Below are positions 32,893 through 40,734 of a stretch of 60,015 bases of DNA, in pieces (positions within the stretch are counted from its first letter, which is position 1; every line of letters starts with the position of its first letter). A program made the position numbers and the translations under genes. The notes beneath the pieces are model-generated. The model saw only the letters and a list, made by a program, of their open reading frames with translations. It searched no databases and had not been told where the DNA came from. Origin of the DNA: Prochlorococcus sp. AG-402-M15 (GTDB taxonomy: Bacteria > Cyanobacteriota > Cyanobacteriia > PCC-6307 > Cyanobiaceae); assembly GCA_003216615.1 (NCBI GenBank), contig QCIP01000011.1, positions 1 through 60,015 of the forward strand, read 5' to 3'.

Positions 32893-33378
32893 ATGAAACA
32901 CTTTCCTGAAATCAATGAGATAAAACTATTAGAAAAAAATTCTCAAAAAAATGGTAGTGGAATAGAATATGAGGAATTGTTAGGAATATGGAAGTTTAAG
33001 TATGTATGGGGAAAGGAGTCAGATGAAATCAAAAATATATCTAGTTCTATTCTCCAAGTATTTTCGGCAAGACTCGAATTAAAAAGTAAAAATAAAGAGG
33101 ATCAAATAAATTATGAAATAAAAAATTCAATTAATTTCGGATTATTAAACATTACCTTTATAGGCAGCGCAGAATTAAAAGGGCTTAGACCTTTATTGGC
33201 TTTTTATTTTGAAGAATTGAAAATTAGTATTAGTAGTTTTCCAATATTTAATAAAGAATTAAAAAAACCTGAAGATAAAAAAATGCCTTTTTTCTCACTT
33301 GTAGGAATTAGCACTAAAGATAATTGGTTATGTGCTCGAGGCAGGGGCGGAGGGCTTGCAATATGGGTTAAGTCTTAA
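32893..33378 (+). CDS. Conserved protein, possibly PAP/fibrillin-like
   Basis: About 161 residues follow the ATG at 32893. GIWKFKYVWGKESDEIKN near 27-44 is followed by beta-rich segments and a glycine-rich end, CARGRGGGLAIWVK. The opening GxWxL/F-type strand and lipocalin-like pattern recall plastid lipid-associated (fibrillin) proteins, which bind lipids at thylakoids. This is a weak visual match. The first eight residues of the longer frame (from 32869) look spurious. The stop abuts the convergent Nif11-like gene. Confidence 0.6.
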   Translation: MKHFPEINEIKLLEKNSQKNGSGIEYEELLGIWKFKYVWGKESDEIKNISSSILQVFSARLELKSKNKEDQINYEIKNSINFGLLNITFIGSAELKGLRPLLAFYFEELKISISSFPIFNKELKKPEDKKMPFFSLVGISTKDNWLCARGRGGGLAIWVKS

Positions 33379-33379
33379 T

Positions 33380-33595
33380 TTAGTGGTATTCTCCTGGATG
33401 ATCTACCTTTCTTACGGTAACTTTATCAACTTTTTGTCCATTAAATCTTAAGAGATCATCTCCTGAAAAGTCATAACCTAAGCGTTGACCTATTAGGGCT
33501 ACATCATCCGCTGTAGAGGATGTAGTAACCTGCTTTTTTAATTCTTCATCAGATTGCATCTTAATTAAAAATTTTCTTATTTCAGAAAAACTCAT
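33380..33595 (-). CDS. Nif11-domain leader-like peptide
   Basis: The 71-residue peptide has the Nif11 pattern: a short amphipathic start (MSFSEIRKFLIKMQSDEELK), then VTTSSTADDVALIGQRLGYDF. In Nif11-derived bacteriocin or ProcA-type precursors a Gly-Gly or Gly-Ala site precedes a Cys/Ser/Thr core. Here the tail (VRKVDHPGEYH) has no cysteine and no GG, and no modification enzyme is next door. It is thus either a stand-alone Nif11 protein or an orphan leader. Divergent from the next gene with only 9 bp between. Confidence 0.8.
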   Translation of the reverse strand: MSFSEIRKFLIKMQSDEELKKQVTTSSTADDVALIGQRLGYDFSGDDLLRFNGQKVDKVTVRKVDHPGEYH

Positions 33596-33604
33596 TACTA
33601 GAAT

Positions 33605-34000
33605 TTGATTGATATTAAAAAATTTATAAAAATCTTGTTCTTAGTAAGAACAAGAAAAATAGATAATCATTATACTATTTTTATGACTTACTTATTCCTC
33701 TATATAGTTGGCATAATTTTAATATGGTGGACATATCGTGTTGGTTGGCTTGAGGCACTCAAAACAGTAGTTAAAGTTATAGTCCCCTCAGCGCTTATTA
33801 TTTTATTTAACATTAAAGCTGGAAGATTACTTTTTAAAAGTCCTGTAGTCGGTTTATTAAGTGCTTTGCCTACTTCTATTTTTATTTTTAGAGGTTCATT
33901 GCCTTTAGTTAGTTATATAAATAACTGGGTTGAAAAAAAAATAAATAAGTATGATGATTCGGAAGTTATAGATACTTATTCTGTGCCTTTAGATGATTAA
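33605..34000 (+). CDS. Conserved membrane protein
   Basis: The frame opens at a TTG (33605), but an ATG at 33683 (MTYLFLYIVG) gives a more natural start with 105 residues. Three hydrophobic spans follow, including ALKTVVKVIVPSALIILF and SPVVGLLSALPTSIFIF. The C-terminal 20 residues are acidic. No family is recognised. Confidence 0.6.
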   Translation: MIDIKKFIKILFLVRTRKIDNHYTIFMTYLFLYIVGIILIWWTYRVGWLEALKTVVKVIVPSALIILFNIKAGRLLFKSPVVGLLSALPTSIFIFRGSLPLVSYINNWVEKKINKYDDSEVIDTYSVPLDD

Positions 34001-34006
34001 TTTAAT

Positions 34007-34399
34007 TCAATCAAAGCCAACAAATAATTCTTTGTGTACAACAAGAACATCAAATAAAGTTGTTCCATGAATAGGACTTAACGGGATTTTGTCTATATTG
34101 AATGCTTCTGCGCAAATTAAATGAGCATCCCATTTTGTATCGTGATCACTAATTTCAATTGACCACTCAATTACTTTTTTGAAATGATCTGGCATCTCTG
34201 AACCAATTTTTCTGCAAATTTGACATAGAACTGACAAAAGAGGAGGCTTTGATGGCCTTTTTAAATCTTTAATAAGACTTGGCTGTGTAAAAACGCTTGT
34301 ATAGCGGATGTAGTCTATTAATTCATATTCTTCTTTAGTAAGAGCTGCTTTATCTAATGCTCTTTCAAATTCGTCTATGGGGGTTATGGGCCTATCCAA
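34007..34399 (-). CDS. Conserved cyanobacterial protein of unknown function
   Basis: The 130-residue soluble, helical protein begins MDRPITPIDEFERALDKAAL and has two close cysteines in LLSVLCQICRKIG near 55-67. Its well-balanced composition and strong conservation-like motifs (WDAHLICAEAFN) suggest a real core protein. It lies 4 bp downstream of tatA. Function unknown. Confidence 0.7.
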   Translation of the reverse strand: MDRPITPIDEFERALDKAALTKEEYELIDYIRYTSVFTQPSLIKDLKRPSKPPLLSVLCQICRKIGSEMPDHFKKVIEWSIEISDHDTKWDAHLICAEAFNIDKIPLSPIHGTTLFDVLVVHKELFVGFD

Positions 34400-34403
34400 G
34401 ATA

Positions 34404-34694
34404 TTAGTTGTTGCTATTTTCTTTATTTGGTAAATTCTTGTTTTCTGAATCTATTTTTTCTTTATTAATTTCATTTGTTTGATTACTTTCTATAGATTTA
34501 GGAGATTCCTCTTTATCTGCTTCATTTATAACTTGATCGATTTCATTTTGAAATTCGTTTGACGCTTTTTTAAGACTTTTCAAAGTTTTGCCAAGCTGCT
34601 TTCCTAATTCTGGAAGCTTTTTTGGTCCAAAAATTAAAAGAGCTAAGATCAGTATTACAGTAACTTCAGGCAAACCTACACCAAAAATATTCAT
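34404..34694 (-). CDS. tatA: Sec-independent translocase protein TatA
   Basis: The 96-residue protein begins MNIFGVGLPEVTVILILALL and continues IFGPKKLPELGKQLGKTLKS. This is the N-terminal helix, the FGPKKLPELG hinge and the amphipathic helix of TatA/TatE. It forms the pore of the twin-arginine pathway that exports folded proteins to the thylakoid lumen and periplasm. The acidic, asparagine-rich tail is ordinary for the family. tatC is not in the window. Confidence 0.95.
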   Translation of the reverse strand: MNIFGVGLPEVTVILILALLIFGPKKLPELGKQLGKTLKSLKKASNEFQNEIDQVINEADKEESPKSIESNQTNEINKEKIDSENKNLPNKENSNN

Positions 34695-34784
34695 AGCTGA
34701 TAACTATTTAACTTATAAGGAGATCTATTATTAAATATAGTCAAAACATATAAAAATATCATTCATGGAATAGCTTTATTAATA

Positions 34785-34922
34785 TTAAAAAATTTTGAAA
34801 ATTATCATTGTTATTAATACCCCTTTAAAGAAAACTAACCAAAGTAATTGATAATCACTCAATTTAAATTTTTTCTGATACCAATTTATAAGAGTTTTGT
34901 GTTTATCTATTAAACTTCTCAT
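34785..34922 (-). CDS. Small membrane peptide
   Basis: The 45-residue peptide begins MRSLIDKHKTLINWYQKKFK and ends LLWLVFFKGVLITMIIFKIF. A basic amphipathic first half is followed by one membrane helix. The layout suggests a membrane-anchored peptide with its positive face in the cytosol. Not seen as a known family. Confidence 0.55.
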   Translation of the reverse strand: MRSLIDKHKTLINWYQKKFKLSDYQLLWLVFFKGVLITMIIFKIF

Positions 34923-35095
34923 TTTCACGGAGATTATTTTTTATTATCACCTATTTTATCTTAATTTCTTTTATTATTATTCTGTGAGACATCCTAGATA
35001 CAATTCAAATTAGATATATTATTAAATTTTAATCTTTTTGTAAATTAATTTTGTTTCTAAATTATTGAAACTTATCACTAAATTTCTGTAAAAAA

Positions 35096-35335
35096 ATGAA
35101 GTACTTATTTGTTGTTTTTTGCCAAATTTTTCTAATTTATCCATCTGAAGCCGTTACCACAAAAATGTTTAAAGTATTGGACACTTGCGCAAGATATCGA
35201 CTGGGTGAGATTGATGCTAATGAGGCTTTAGAAAAACTAAAATTAAAATATACGAACTCTTCTAACAATCAGCCAAAGGACTTAGTAAGAAAATATTGCT
35301 CAGTATTTACTCCAAATGAAAAAATTGAATTTTAA
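35096..35335 (+). CDS. Small exported protein
   Basis: The 79-residue protein has an N-terminal signal peptide (MKYLFVVFCQIFLIYPSEA). A mature helical part follows with two cysteines (DTCARYRLGEIDANEALEKL and KYCSVF) that could form a disulphide. Probably periplasmic. No family recognised. The ATG is preceded by an A-rich leader. Confidence 0.6.
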   Translation: MKYLFVVFCQIFLIYPSEAVTTKMFKVLDTCARYRLGEIDANEALEKLKLKYTNSSNNQPKDLVRKYCSVFTPNEKIEF

Positions 35336-35355
35336 TCTTAGTAATGCATATTTAA

Positions 35356-35487
35356 TTATTCTTTTTTTGAATAATCTTTAGCTTTATTTCGTATTTCTTT
35401 AACTTTTTTAAAATTGGTTATTTTTAAATTAAAAATAACTCCTAGAAAAAGAATGAGAAATAAAAAAATATAAATTACTAATTCCAT
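35356..35487 (-). CDS. Small membrane peptide
   Basis: The 43-residue peptide begins MELVIYIFLFLILFLGVIFN, an N-terminal membrane helix, and ends with a basic tail (KKVKEIRNKAKDYSKKE) that would lie in the cytosol. No family is recognised. Confidence 0.5.
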   Translation of the reverse strand: MELVIYIFLFLILFLGVIFNLKITNFKKVKEIRNKAKDYSKKE

Positions 35488-35635
35488 AATATTGAATTAA
35501 TAAATTTACCTTAGTTTATTTAAATAATTTTTTAGTATCTTTTAAAACAAAATAACTGACTTTAATATTAGTTATTTAATTTAAAGGCCACAAAAAATAT
35601 ATTAACCTCTAATATGGAACTTTATAACAATTATT

Positions 35636-36085
35636 GTGCAGATTGGAGATAAAATTCCAGAATTTTCTTTACTGGATCAAAACGGAGTTAAAAGATCAAA
35701 TAAGGGATTAAAAAATCCCCTTGTTTTGTTTTTTTATCCAAAAGATGATACGCCAGGTTGCACTATAGAAGTTTGCGGATTTAGAGATAAATATGACTTA
35801 TTTAAAGTATTAGGTGCGCAAGTTTGGGGAGTAAGCAATGGAAGTACCTCAAGTCATTTGGCATTTGCCAATAAAAATAAATTACAATATCCACTGCTTT
35901 GCGATACGAATGATTCTCTTAGGAAAACTTTTAAAGTTCCCAAAGTATTGGGTTTTATGGATGGTAGAGTAACTTATGTTATCGATCGAAAAGGGACAGT
36001 TAGGCATATCTTTAGAGATTTATTGAATGGTCCTGAACACATTAAAGAGTCTATTAGAGTACTTAAGGAAATTCAAAATCAATAA
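35636..36085 (+). CDS. bcp: Peroxiredoxin Q (bacterioferritin comigratory protein)
   Basis: The 149-residue thioredoxin-fold peroxidase reduces hydroperoxides with thioredoxin. The active-site segment DDTPGCTIEVCGFRD (38-52) holds the peroxidatic Cys42 and the resolving Cys47 five residues later, the PrxQ layout. It starts at a GTG (35636). Cyanobacteria usually have several PrxQ paralogs, and this one has no signal peptide, so it acts in the cytosol. Confidence 0.94.
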   Translation: MQIGDKIPEFSLLDQNGVKRSNKGLKNPLVLFFYPKDDTPGCTIEVCGFRDKYDLFKVLGAQVWGVSNGSTSSHLAFANKNKLQYPLLCDTNDSLRKTFKVPKVLGFMDGRVTYVIDRKGTVRHIFRDLLNGPEHIKESIRVLKEIQNQ

Positions 36086-36152
36086 ATTATTATTCACAGA
36101 ATTCTAGATTTATAAGTTTTTGTTTTATTATATTTTCAGCTTTTTTTAATAA

Positions 36153-36305
36153 ATGAAAAAAATGGGAATGCAGGCTGTTGATCTTGCTATTCAAATTAGA
36201 GTGAATCTTGACGCTACTTCAATCCCTCCAAAAATGATTGATCTATATAACAGAATTATGGATGAGGAAAATAAAAAAAAAGGAGTGGTGTTAAAAAATC
36301 AATGA
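36153..36305 (+). CDS. Small hypothetical protein
   Basis: The 50-residue soluble peptide begins MKKMGMQAVDLAIQIRVNLD and looks mostly helical, with a basic end. It is free-standing downstream of the peroxiredoxin. No family recognised. Confidence 0.5.
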   Translation: MKKMGMQAVDLAIQIRVNLDATSIPPKMIDLYNRIMDEENKKKGVVLKNQ

Positions 36306-36506
36306 GAAATAGATGCGTCAAAACTGGTTCTAAGTATTTTGATAAAAAACATTGAATCAATTATTAATTGACTCAGGATGGTAAGGTCTCAAAGAAAAGG
36401 AAATTTTTTTTTTAAATTTATCTTAAAAAGTATTTATGGTAATTTTTTTACTTAAATTAAGAAACTTAGAACTAATTAAATTTTTTATTAGATCTAATTT
36501 TTAGAA

Positions 36507-36851
36507 TTAATTAAACCATCCTTTTTTGTCAGAGGAAATTATTTTTTCTTTTTCAGCTTTTGTTTTATTACTTGCTTTTTTGAAAGCCAAGTTGGCTTCT
36601 ATAACCGTAACTGTTGATATGAAAAAAAGACCAGAAATTCCAATTATTTGTTCACTTTGAGAAGGTTCTGAATCTCCTTGTAAAAAAAAACCTAAAGCAA
36701 ACCATGCAGTGCTAGCAGTAATGGTAAAAAAATAGGGTTTCCATCTTCTTTGATATAAGTAACCCGATCCTAAACCAGGAAGAAAATTTAAAAAAGATGC
36801 TACCCAGCCTTTTGAAGATGCAAGTATTTCGTCTCTTGAGGGATAAGACAT
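36507..36851 (-). CDS. Conserved membrane protein
   Basis: The 114-residue protein begins MSYPSRDEILASSKGWVASF. PGLGSGYLYQRRWKPYFFT (about 25-43) precedes two membrane spans, and the tail is lysine-rich. The PGLGxGYLYxRRW stretch resembles a small conserved membrane family (TM2-like), but I cannot name it firmly. Confidence 0.7.
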   Translation of the reverse strand: MSYPSRDEILASSKGWVASFLNFLPGLGSGYLYQRRWKPYFFTITASTAWFALGFFLQGDSEPSQSEQIIGISGLFFISTVTVIEANLAFKKASNKTKAEKEKIISSDKKGWFN

Positions 36852-36856
36852 TTATG

Positions 36857-36961
36857 TTAGGTATTTATTAAATGTGAATTTATATAAGCAAAAGATATTG
36901 CTGCACAAATTACCCAACTAAAGGGTAAGAACATTCTTATTTTTTCTTTATTACCATCCAT
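36857..36961 (-). CDS. Small membrane peptide
   Basis: The 34-residue peptide (MDGNKEKIRMFLPFSWVICA then AISFAYINSHLINT) has one hydrophobic helix. It begins shortly upstream of the previous membrane protein on the same strand, with 5 bp between, and may be translated with it. Confidence 0.5.
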   Translation of the reverse strand: MDGNKEKIRMFLPFSWVICAAISFAYINSHLINT

Positions 36962-37027
36962 TTGTTAATTATGGAAAATATTTTTAAAATCTGTGGATTT
37001 AATCGATACCTTAAAACTAGAAGAATT

Positions 37028-37056
37028 AAAAAAGACGGTTAAAAACCGTCTTTGAA
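37028..37056 (-). terminator. Rho-independent terminator
   Basis: The stem AAGACGGTT pairs with AACCGTCTT around a short A-loop at 37030-37052. On the minus strand it ends in a T-run, 30 bases past the stop of the gene at 37084-37431. Confidence 0.8.
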
Positions 37057-37083
37057 AAAAGTAAATTCTCTAAAAATAAATTA

Positions 37084-37431
37084 TCAATTTTTTGAGGATG
37101 AGAGTACTTTAAGTTCTTTCTTTACTTCTTTTTCTCTCTCTTCAAGATGTTTTAGTTGAGCTTTAAAAGCATCTTCAAGTCTTACTTTTTGTGTTGTAAT
37201 TTCATCAAGTTCTTCTTTATGTTGGTTTTTCTTTAGCTCCTTCATTTCACTATCAGAAATAACATATACTGGGCGATATGAAGGTGTTTCAAAAAGAAGA
37301 TCAAACATTGAATACATAAGTGACCTCTGAATTAGTACAAATCCAATATCTAATAATTTTTTTAAATATGAAAGGATAAATACCGAAGATATTGATACGG
37401 CAAATACACCGAATTTCGGTTTACCTACCAT
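37084..37431 (-). CDS. Membrane-anchored coiled-coil protein
   Basis: The 115-residue protein has a hydrophobic N-terminal segment (FGVFAVSISSVFILSYL). From about residue 62 a charged coiled coil follows (MKELKKNQHKEELDEITTQK, then AQLKHLEEREKEVKKELK). It is probably a thylakoid- or membrane-anchored scaffold. No family name is certain. It is followed by its own terminator. Confidence 0.65.
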   Translation of the reverse strand: MVGKPKFGVFAVSISSVFILSYLKKLLDIGFVLIQRSLMYSMFDLLFETPSYRPVYVISDSEMKELKKNQHKEELDEITTQKVRLEDAFKAQLKHLEEREKEVKKELKVLSSSKN

Positions 37432-37518
37432 AACCGCCCAGTATTTACCGATCGAATTATAAGGTATATTTTAAAGTATTAGAGATAATTCAAAAATCTA
37501 AATTAAGAAGAACCAAAA

Positions 37519-37947
37519 ATGGATTTAAAAATTACTAAAACATTAGTAATACCATCAAACGAAATTAAGTGGCGATTTTCCAGATCCTCAGGTCCTGGAG
37601 GGCAGAATATAAATAAAATTGAAAGCAGAGTAGAGATTATTTTTAATTTAGAAGATTCAAAAGTCCTAAATTATTATCAGAAAGCAATTCTTAAGATTAA
37701 TTTGAAAAACAAATTAGTTAAAAATAGTTTATGTTTAGCTGTTCAAGAACATAGAAATCAATTACTAAATAGGCAGCTGGCCTTAATGAAATTTAGTTCA
37801 ATCATAAAAGATGGCTTAAATAAACCATTTAAATTTAGAAAATCTACAAAACCTACTAAAGCATCGCAAAAGAAAAGAATCGAGTATAAGAAAAAACGTG
37901 GCGAATTGAAAAAAAGTAGACAAAAAGAAAAAATATATCAAGTATGA
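37519..37947 (+). CDS. arfB: Peptidyl-tRNA hydrolase ArfB (ribosome rescue)
   Basis: The 142-residue protein has the release-factor GGQ motif in FSRSSGPGGQNINKIESRVE (GGQ at 27-29) and a basic C-terminal tail rich in Lys/Arg (KPTKASQKKRIEYKKKRGEL). ArfB/YaeJ enters stalled ribosomes with its basic tail in the mRNA channel and frees the peptide. It lacks the codon-recognition domains of RF1/RF2. The length fits the family. Confidence 0.94.
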   Translation: MDLKITKTLVIPSNEIKWRFSRSSGPGGQNINKIESRVEIIFNLEDSKVLNYYQKAILKINLKNKLVKNSLCLAVQEHRNQLLNRQLALMKFSSIIKDGLNKPFKFRKSTKPTKASQKKRIEYKKKRGELKKSRQKEKIYQV

Positions 37948-38015
37948 GAAAAATAAATATTTCCCTCGCAAATTGTAATGAAAGCATATGATTAATTTAA
38001 TTTCATTTTGGTTTA

Positions 38016-38264
38016 TTGAATTCAGATAATGATTTTTGGTTAATTGACTCCAATTTTGTAGGGGTGATGCGTTTTTATAAAGATAAAGAGTATTCTGATA
38101 AATCTATTGCTTATATGTTTATTGAAGAAGGGATTATTATGGGAATTCATGGGGAAAATCCTCCATTAATGAAAACTAGAAAAAAAATTGTTATTGAAGA
38201 AGCAAGATTATTATGGCAAAAATTGTTAAATGAAGGTTGGCAAAAAACTAGTAAAAAATGGTGA
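38016..38264 (+). CDS. DUF1651-type small protein
   Basis: The 82-residue protein begins at a TTG (MNSDNDFWLIDSNFVGVMRF). It shows the DUF1651 pattern: an early FWLID, a central MGIHGENPPLMKTRKK and the end LWQKLLNEGWQ. These are short picocyanobacterial proteins of unknown function that occur in several copies per genome. A frameshifted relative lies at 46577-46845. Confidence 0.8.
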   Translation: MNSDNDFWLIDSNFVGVMRFYKDKEYSDKSIAYMFIEEGIIMGIHGENPPLMKTRKKIVIEEARLLWQKLLNEGWQKTSKKW

Positions 38265-38292
38265 GTAAATTCAAAAATAATTTTTTTTAATT

Positions 38293-38457
38293 TCAGAAAA
38301 TAAATGAACCTTTAGGATATAGCCTGGAAATTTTTTTATATTGTAAAAATTTCTTTTTTTTGATGTCATTTTCATATCTTCTTAACATCATTAAATAGTT
38401 TGTAACTCCAAAAATTACTAAAAAGAAAATAAATCTTATTCCTGCCTCAATGTTCAT
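38293..38457 (-). CDS. Small membrane peptide
   Basis: From the ATG at 38457 the frame gives 54 residues (MNIEAGIRFIFFLVIFGVTN). It has one membrane helix followed by a basic region (RRYENDIKKKKFLQYKK). I prefer this start over one 14 codons earlier, whose extension is Ile/Lys-rich without structure. No family known. Confidence 0.5.
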   Translation of the reverse strand: MNIEAGIRFIFFLVIFGVTNYLMMLRRYENDIKKKKFLQYKKISRLYPKGSFIF

Positions 38458-38519
38458 ATGAATAATAATCTTTATTTTAATCTGACAATTATTAATCAAA
38501 AATCAATCAGTATTTATAT

Positions 38520-39407
38520 CTAATTAAAAGGTTTAGGAAAAATCTTTTTTGATTTTATTGTATAAAAAATACATAACAAAATTAATATTAAAATTGCACT
38601 AAAGCTTCCGATTGGGTTTGGAATATTTTGTGTAAAAGGCCCTGCTAAAAAAGAAGGTGTATTTTCTTTAAATTCTATTAATCCGTGGTTTATAAAGAAC
38701 CAAATTCCCACAAGTCCTCCATGAATTCCTATGCAATTCCATAAAGAACCTTTATCTCTAATTCTTACTAATGATAGAAATATCCCAAGTAAAATAAATC
38801 CCAAACGTAATCCTATTATGTTCCAAAAAATCTCATTTGATAAATTATGAACGAAGCTAAAAACTATAGCTTGTAAAACTATTGATATTTTTGTACCAAA
38901 TTCAAATTTTAATTCTTCTAGTAACCAGCCTCTAAAAATTATTTCCTCTGCTAATCCAACCCCTAATCCAAGTGCAATAGAATTTAATAATATGATAGGC
39001 GAGAATTCACCTATCCAAGAAATATAATTTTTTTGCAATAGTGGAAATAGAATTAGAATTATTAAAACTAAAGCAAATAAAATACCTTGAGAAAAATTGA
39101 CAAAGTTTTTTAAGAATTTGTGTTTAGTTATCCCAATAAGTACCCATGCACTTGATATGTTCCATCTGATATAAAACCAATATGAGAGTAAAATGATAAA
39201 AAGTAAGAAGGTAATAATAGTACCAATTAAGGATAAATGTTCTTTTTCAAAATTAAACAATAATAATGGTTGAGATAAAGCCCAGCCAATGCCATAAAGA
39301 ATTGGAATAAAAAATATAGTGGATAAAAATCTTGGTCTTAAAAGAAAAAAACTTTTAATTAATATCATTATATTTTTCATTGTAGTTTTAATATTAATTA
39401 CCACCAC
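38520..39407 (-). CDS. CPBP-family intramembrane metalloprotease
   Basis: The roughly 285-residue membrane protein has seven or eight hydrophobic spans and the CPBP motifs: AEEIIFRGWLLEEL (EExxxR) and FSFVHNLSNE (FxxxH), followed by SLWNCIGIHGGLVGIWFF with a further histidine. It is a likely abortive-infection/CAAX-type protease or transport-related enzyme. The best start may be an internal ATG (MKNIMILIKSFF, 39380). Its 5' end overlaps the upstream gene by 10 bases on the same strand. Confidence 0.85.
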   Translation of the reverse strand: MVVINIKTTMKNIMILIKSFFLLRPRFLSTIFFIPILYGIGWALSQPLLLFNFEKEHLSLIGTIITFLLFIILLSYWFYIRWNISSAWVLIGITKHKFLKNFVNFSQGILFALVLIILILFPLLQKNYISWIGEFSPIILLNSIALGLGVGLAEEIIFRGWLLEELKFEFGTKISIVLQAIVFSFVHNLSNEIFWNIIGLRLGFILLGIFLSLVRIRDKGSLWNCIGIHGGLVGIWFFINHGLIEFKENTPSFLAGPFTQNIPNPIGSFSAILILILLCIFYTIKSKKIFPKPFN

Positions 39408-39595
39408 CCTTTGCCTTTTATTATTCTAAATAATTGTTCAAAAAGATTTAGCTTTTTCTTTTTACTAAAATTTATGTTTTTTGAAAGATGAGATAAATCT
39501 TTATAAAATTGCCGAGTTATTTTATCTTCTTTATCACTAGGCCATAGTAAGTTTGAGCCCTCTTCATATTCTTCTTTATATCTTTCTTTATTCAA
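39398..39595 (-). CDS. Conserved small soluble protein
   Basis: The 65-residue charged protein begins MNKERYKEEYEEGSNLLWPS and ends LFRIIKGKGWW. It just overlaps the CPBP protease start and is probably translated with it. No family recognised. Confidence 0.55.
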   Translation of the reverse strand: MNKERYKEEYEEGSNLLWPSDKEDKITRQFYKDLSHLSKNINFSKKKKLNLFEQLFRIIKGKGWW

Positions 39596-39685
39596 ATTTT
39601 TATTTATATCGTAATAATTTAAATTTTACTTATTGCAAATCCTTAAAAGTGATGTTTATTAAATTTGTGTATTTATTTTAAATTT

Positions 39686-39775
39686 ATGCTTATTAATCTT
39701 TCAACTTTAATTTTTACATTATTATCTCCATTTCTCATTTTTGCAGTAATAGTATCTGTTTTCTTATTTCATTAG
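39686..39775 (+). CDS. Very small membrane peptide
   Basis: The 29-residue peptide (MLINLSTLIFTLLSPFLIFA then VIVSVFLFH) is one hydrophobic helix. Size and composition recall tiny photosystem or cytochrome subunits, but no match can be named. Confidence 0.4.
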   Translation: MLINLSTLIFTLLSPFLIFAVIVSVFLFH

Positions 39776-39803
39776 GAAGTATTTATCAAAAAATTTAACT
39801 AAT

Positions 39804-39899
39804 TTAAGGGTGTATTATGCCTGCTTTTTCTAATGCAAATGATAAAACTGCAATTGCCCCCATTAGAGTTAAAATCTTGTTCTTTTTAATGAAATCCAT
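39804..39899 (-). CDS. Very small membrane peptide
   Basis: The 31-residue peptide begins MDFIKKNKILTLMGAIAVLS and ends FALEKAGIIHP. A basic start is followed by one helix, so the N-terminus probably faces the cytosol. It converges on the plus-strand peptide at 39686-39775. No family recognised. Confidence 0.5.
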   Translation of the reverse strand: MDFIKKNKILTLMGAIAVLSFALEKAGIIHP

Positions 39900-39973
39900 G
39901 ATGCATATAAATAATCTATTTATTAAATTCTTATATAAGATAATAAGTAATTAAAAATATTATAACAATTCCA

Positions 39974-40115
39974 ATGGAACCCATAAATGTAGAAGATTTA
40001 GTTACCTCAATAGCCTCTTATAAAAAGGTTATTGAAAAATATGATAACGGTATAAAAAAAGGGCGAATTTTATGAAGAACCTCTTGGCGGAGATTTTAAT
40101 TACCCTGATTGGTAA
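39974..40115 (+). pseudogene. Small soluble protein gene with a frameshift
   Basis: The frame from ATG 39974 reads MEPINVEDLVTSIASYKKVI and stops at TGA after KKGRIL. One base on, the next frame gives EFYEEPLGGDFNYPDW and a stop at 40113-40115. Removing one base in the A7G3 run at 40054-40063 restores a continuous protein of about 46 residues. Either this copy has decayed, the run is a sequencing error, or slippage on the run makes both forms. The next gene begins 2 bp after the restored stop. Confidence 0.6.
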
Positions 40116-40117
40116 AT

Positions 40118-40300
40118 ATGCTTACAACAAAAATAACTTTTGCCTTAGCAGATTGGATTAGAGAGTGGCGAAAGTGCTGGGATAAGAATCCTTCTATTGA
40201 TGAGTGTGTAAAGTTTGTTCAGTGGGAATTGAAAGATTATAAAATTTCTTATAGTGATAAAAGAGTAATAGAATCTATTTTGCTTTATGCATCAGAATAA
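40118..40300 (+). CDS. Conserved small protein of unknown function
   Basis: From the ATG at 40118 the frame gives 60 residues: MLTTKITFALADWIREWRKC then WDKNPSIDECVKFVQWELKD. The aromatic-rich helix pairs look conserved. The ATG is preferred over the TTG at 40109, which overlaps the previous stop. Unknown function. Confidence 0.6.
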   Translation: MLTTKITFALADWIREWRKCWDKNPSIDECVKFVQWELKDYKISYSDKRVIESILLYASE

Positions 40301-40301
40301 T

Positions 40302-40704
40302 GGAGGATTATAGACTTTAATTTTTATATTTATCTATAAAAAACAAAAGATCATTAAAATCCTCTTACAGATTAAGAAAAAAGTAAATCAGCATATTTAC
40401 GGATTTACTGAAAATATAAAAAGGAGTAATTTATAAATATTGAGTTCGGAGGCAATCTGAATGATTGATATTCCGCCTGAAATTTAGCAAATTCCAAAAT
40501 ATAGGAAGCGTATTCCTGAGAATGGGATTATTCGAAAATTAAAGTTCAATCAATTAGTCTGATAAGACTTCGCTTTATAATTACTAGCGATAATAGGGAC
40601 TGAAATTATCGAGAGAAATCCCCTAATTCACGTATTCTAGGTTTATGAGTAAATAGACTTGAAAATATGTAATTTTATATCCTGTAAGAAGGAAATGAGA
40701 TATT
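40302..40704 (+). other. Gene-free stretch with hairpins, candidate RNA gene or decayed small gene
   Basis: No intact gene is seen in about 500 bases. Two perfect 7-bp hairpins occur, GTAAATC/GATTTAC at 40383-40408 and CGATAAT/ATTATCG at 40588-40611. A GGAGG at 40448-40452 sits 8 bases before an ATG at 40461, which opens MIDIPPEI, hits TAG at 40485-40487, and continues QIPKYRKRIPENGIIRKLKF to a TGA at 40562. The region ends in a strong terminator. A non-coding RNA, a decayed peptide gene, or both would fit. Confidence 0.35.
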
Positions 40705-40734
40705 AAAAAAGGACTGTTCAAACAGTCCTTTTTT
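40705..40734 (+). terminator. Strong rho-independent terminator
   Basis: The stem AAAAAAGGACTGT pairs with ACAGTCCTTTTTT around a 4-base loop, with the T-run continuing. It lies about 75 bp upstream of the pip start, so it must end a transcript coming from the gene-free stretch before it. It is symmetrical enough to work on the minus strand too, but nothing on that side needs it. Confidence 0.85.
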
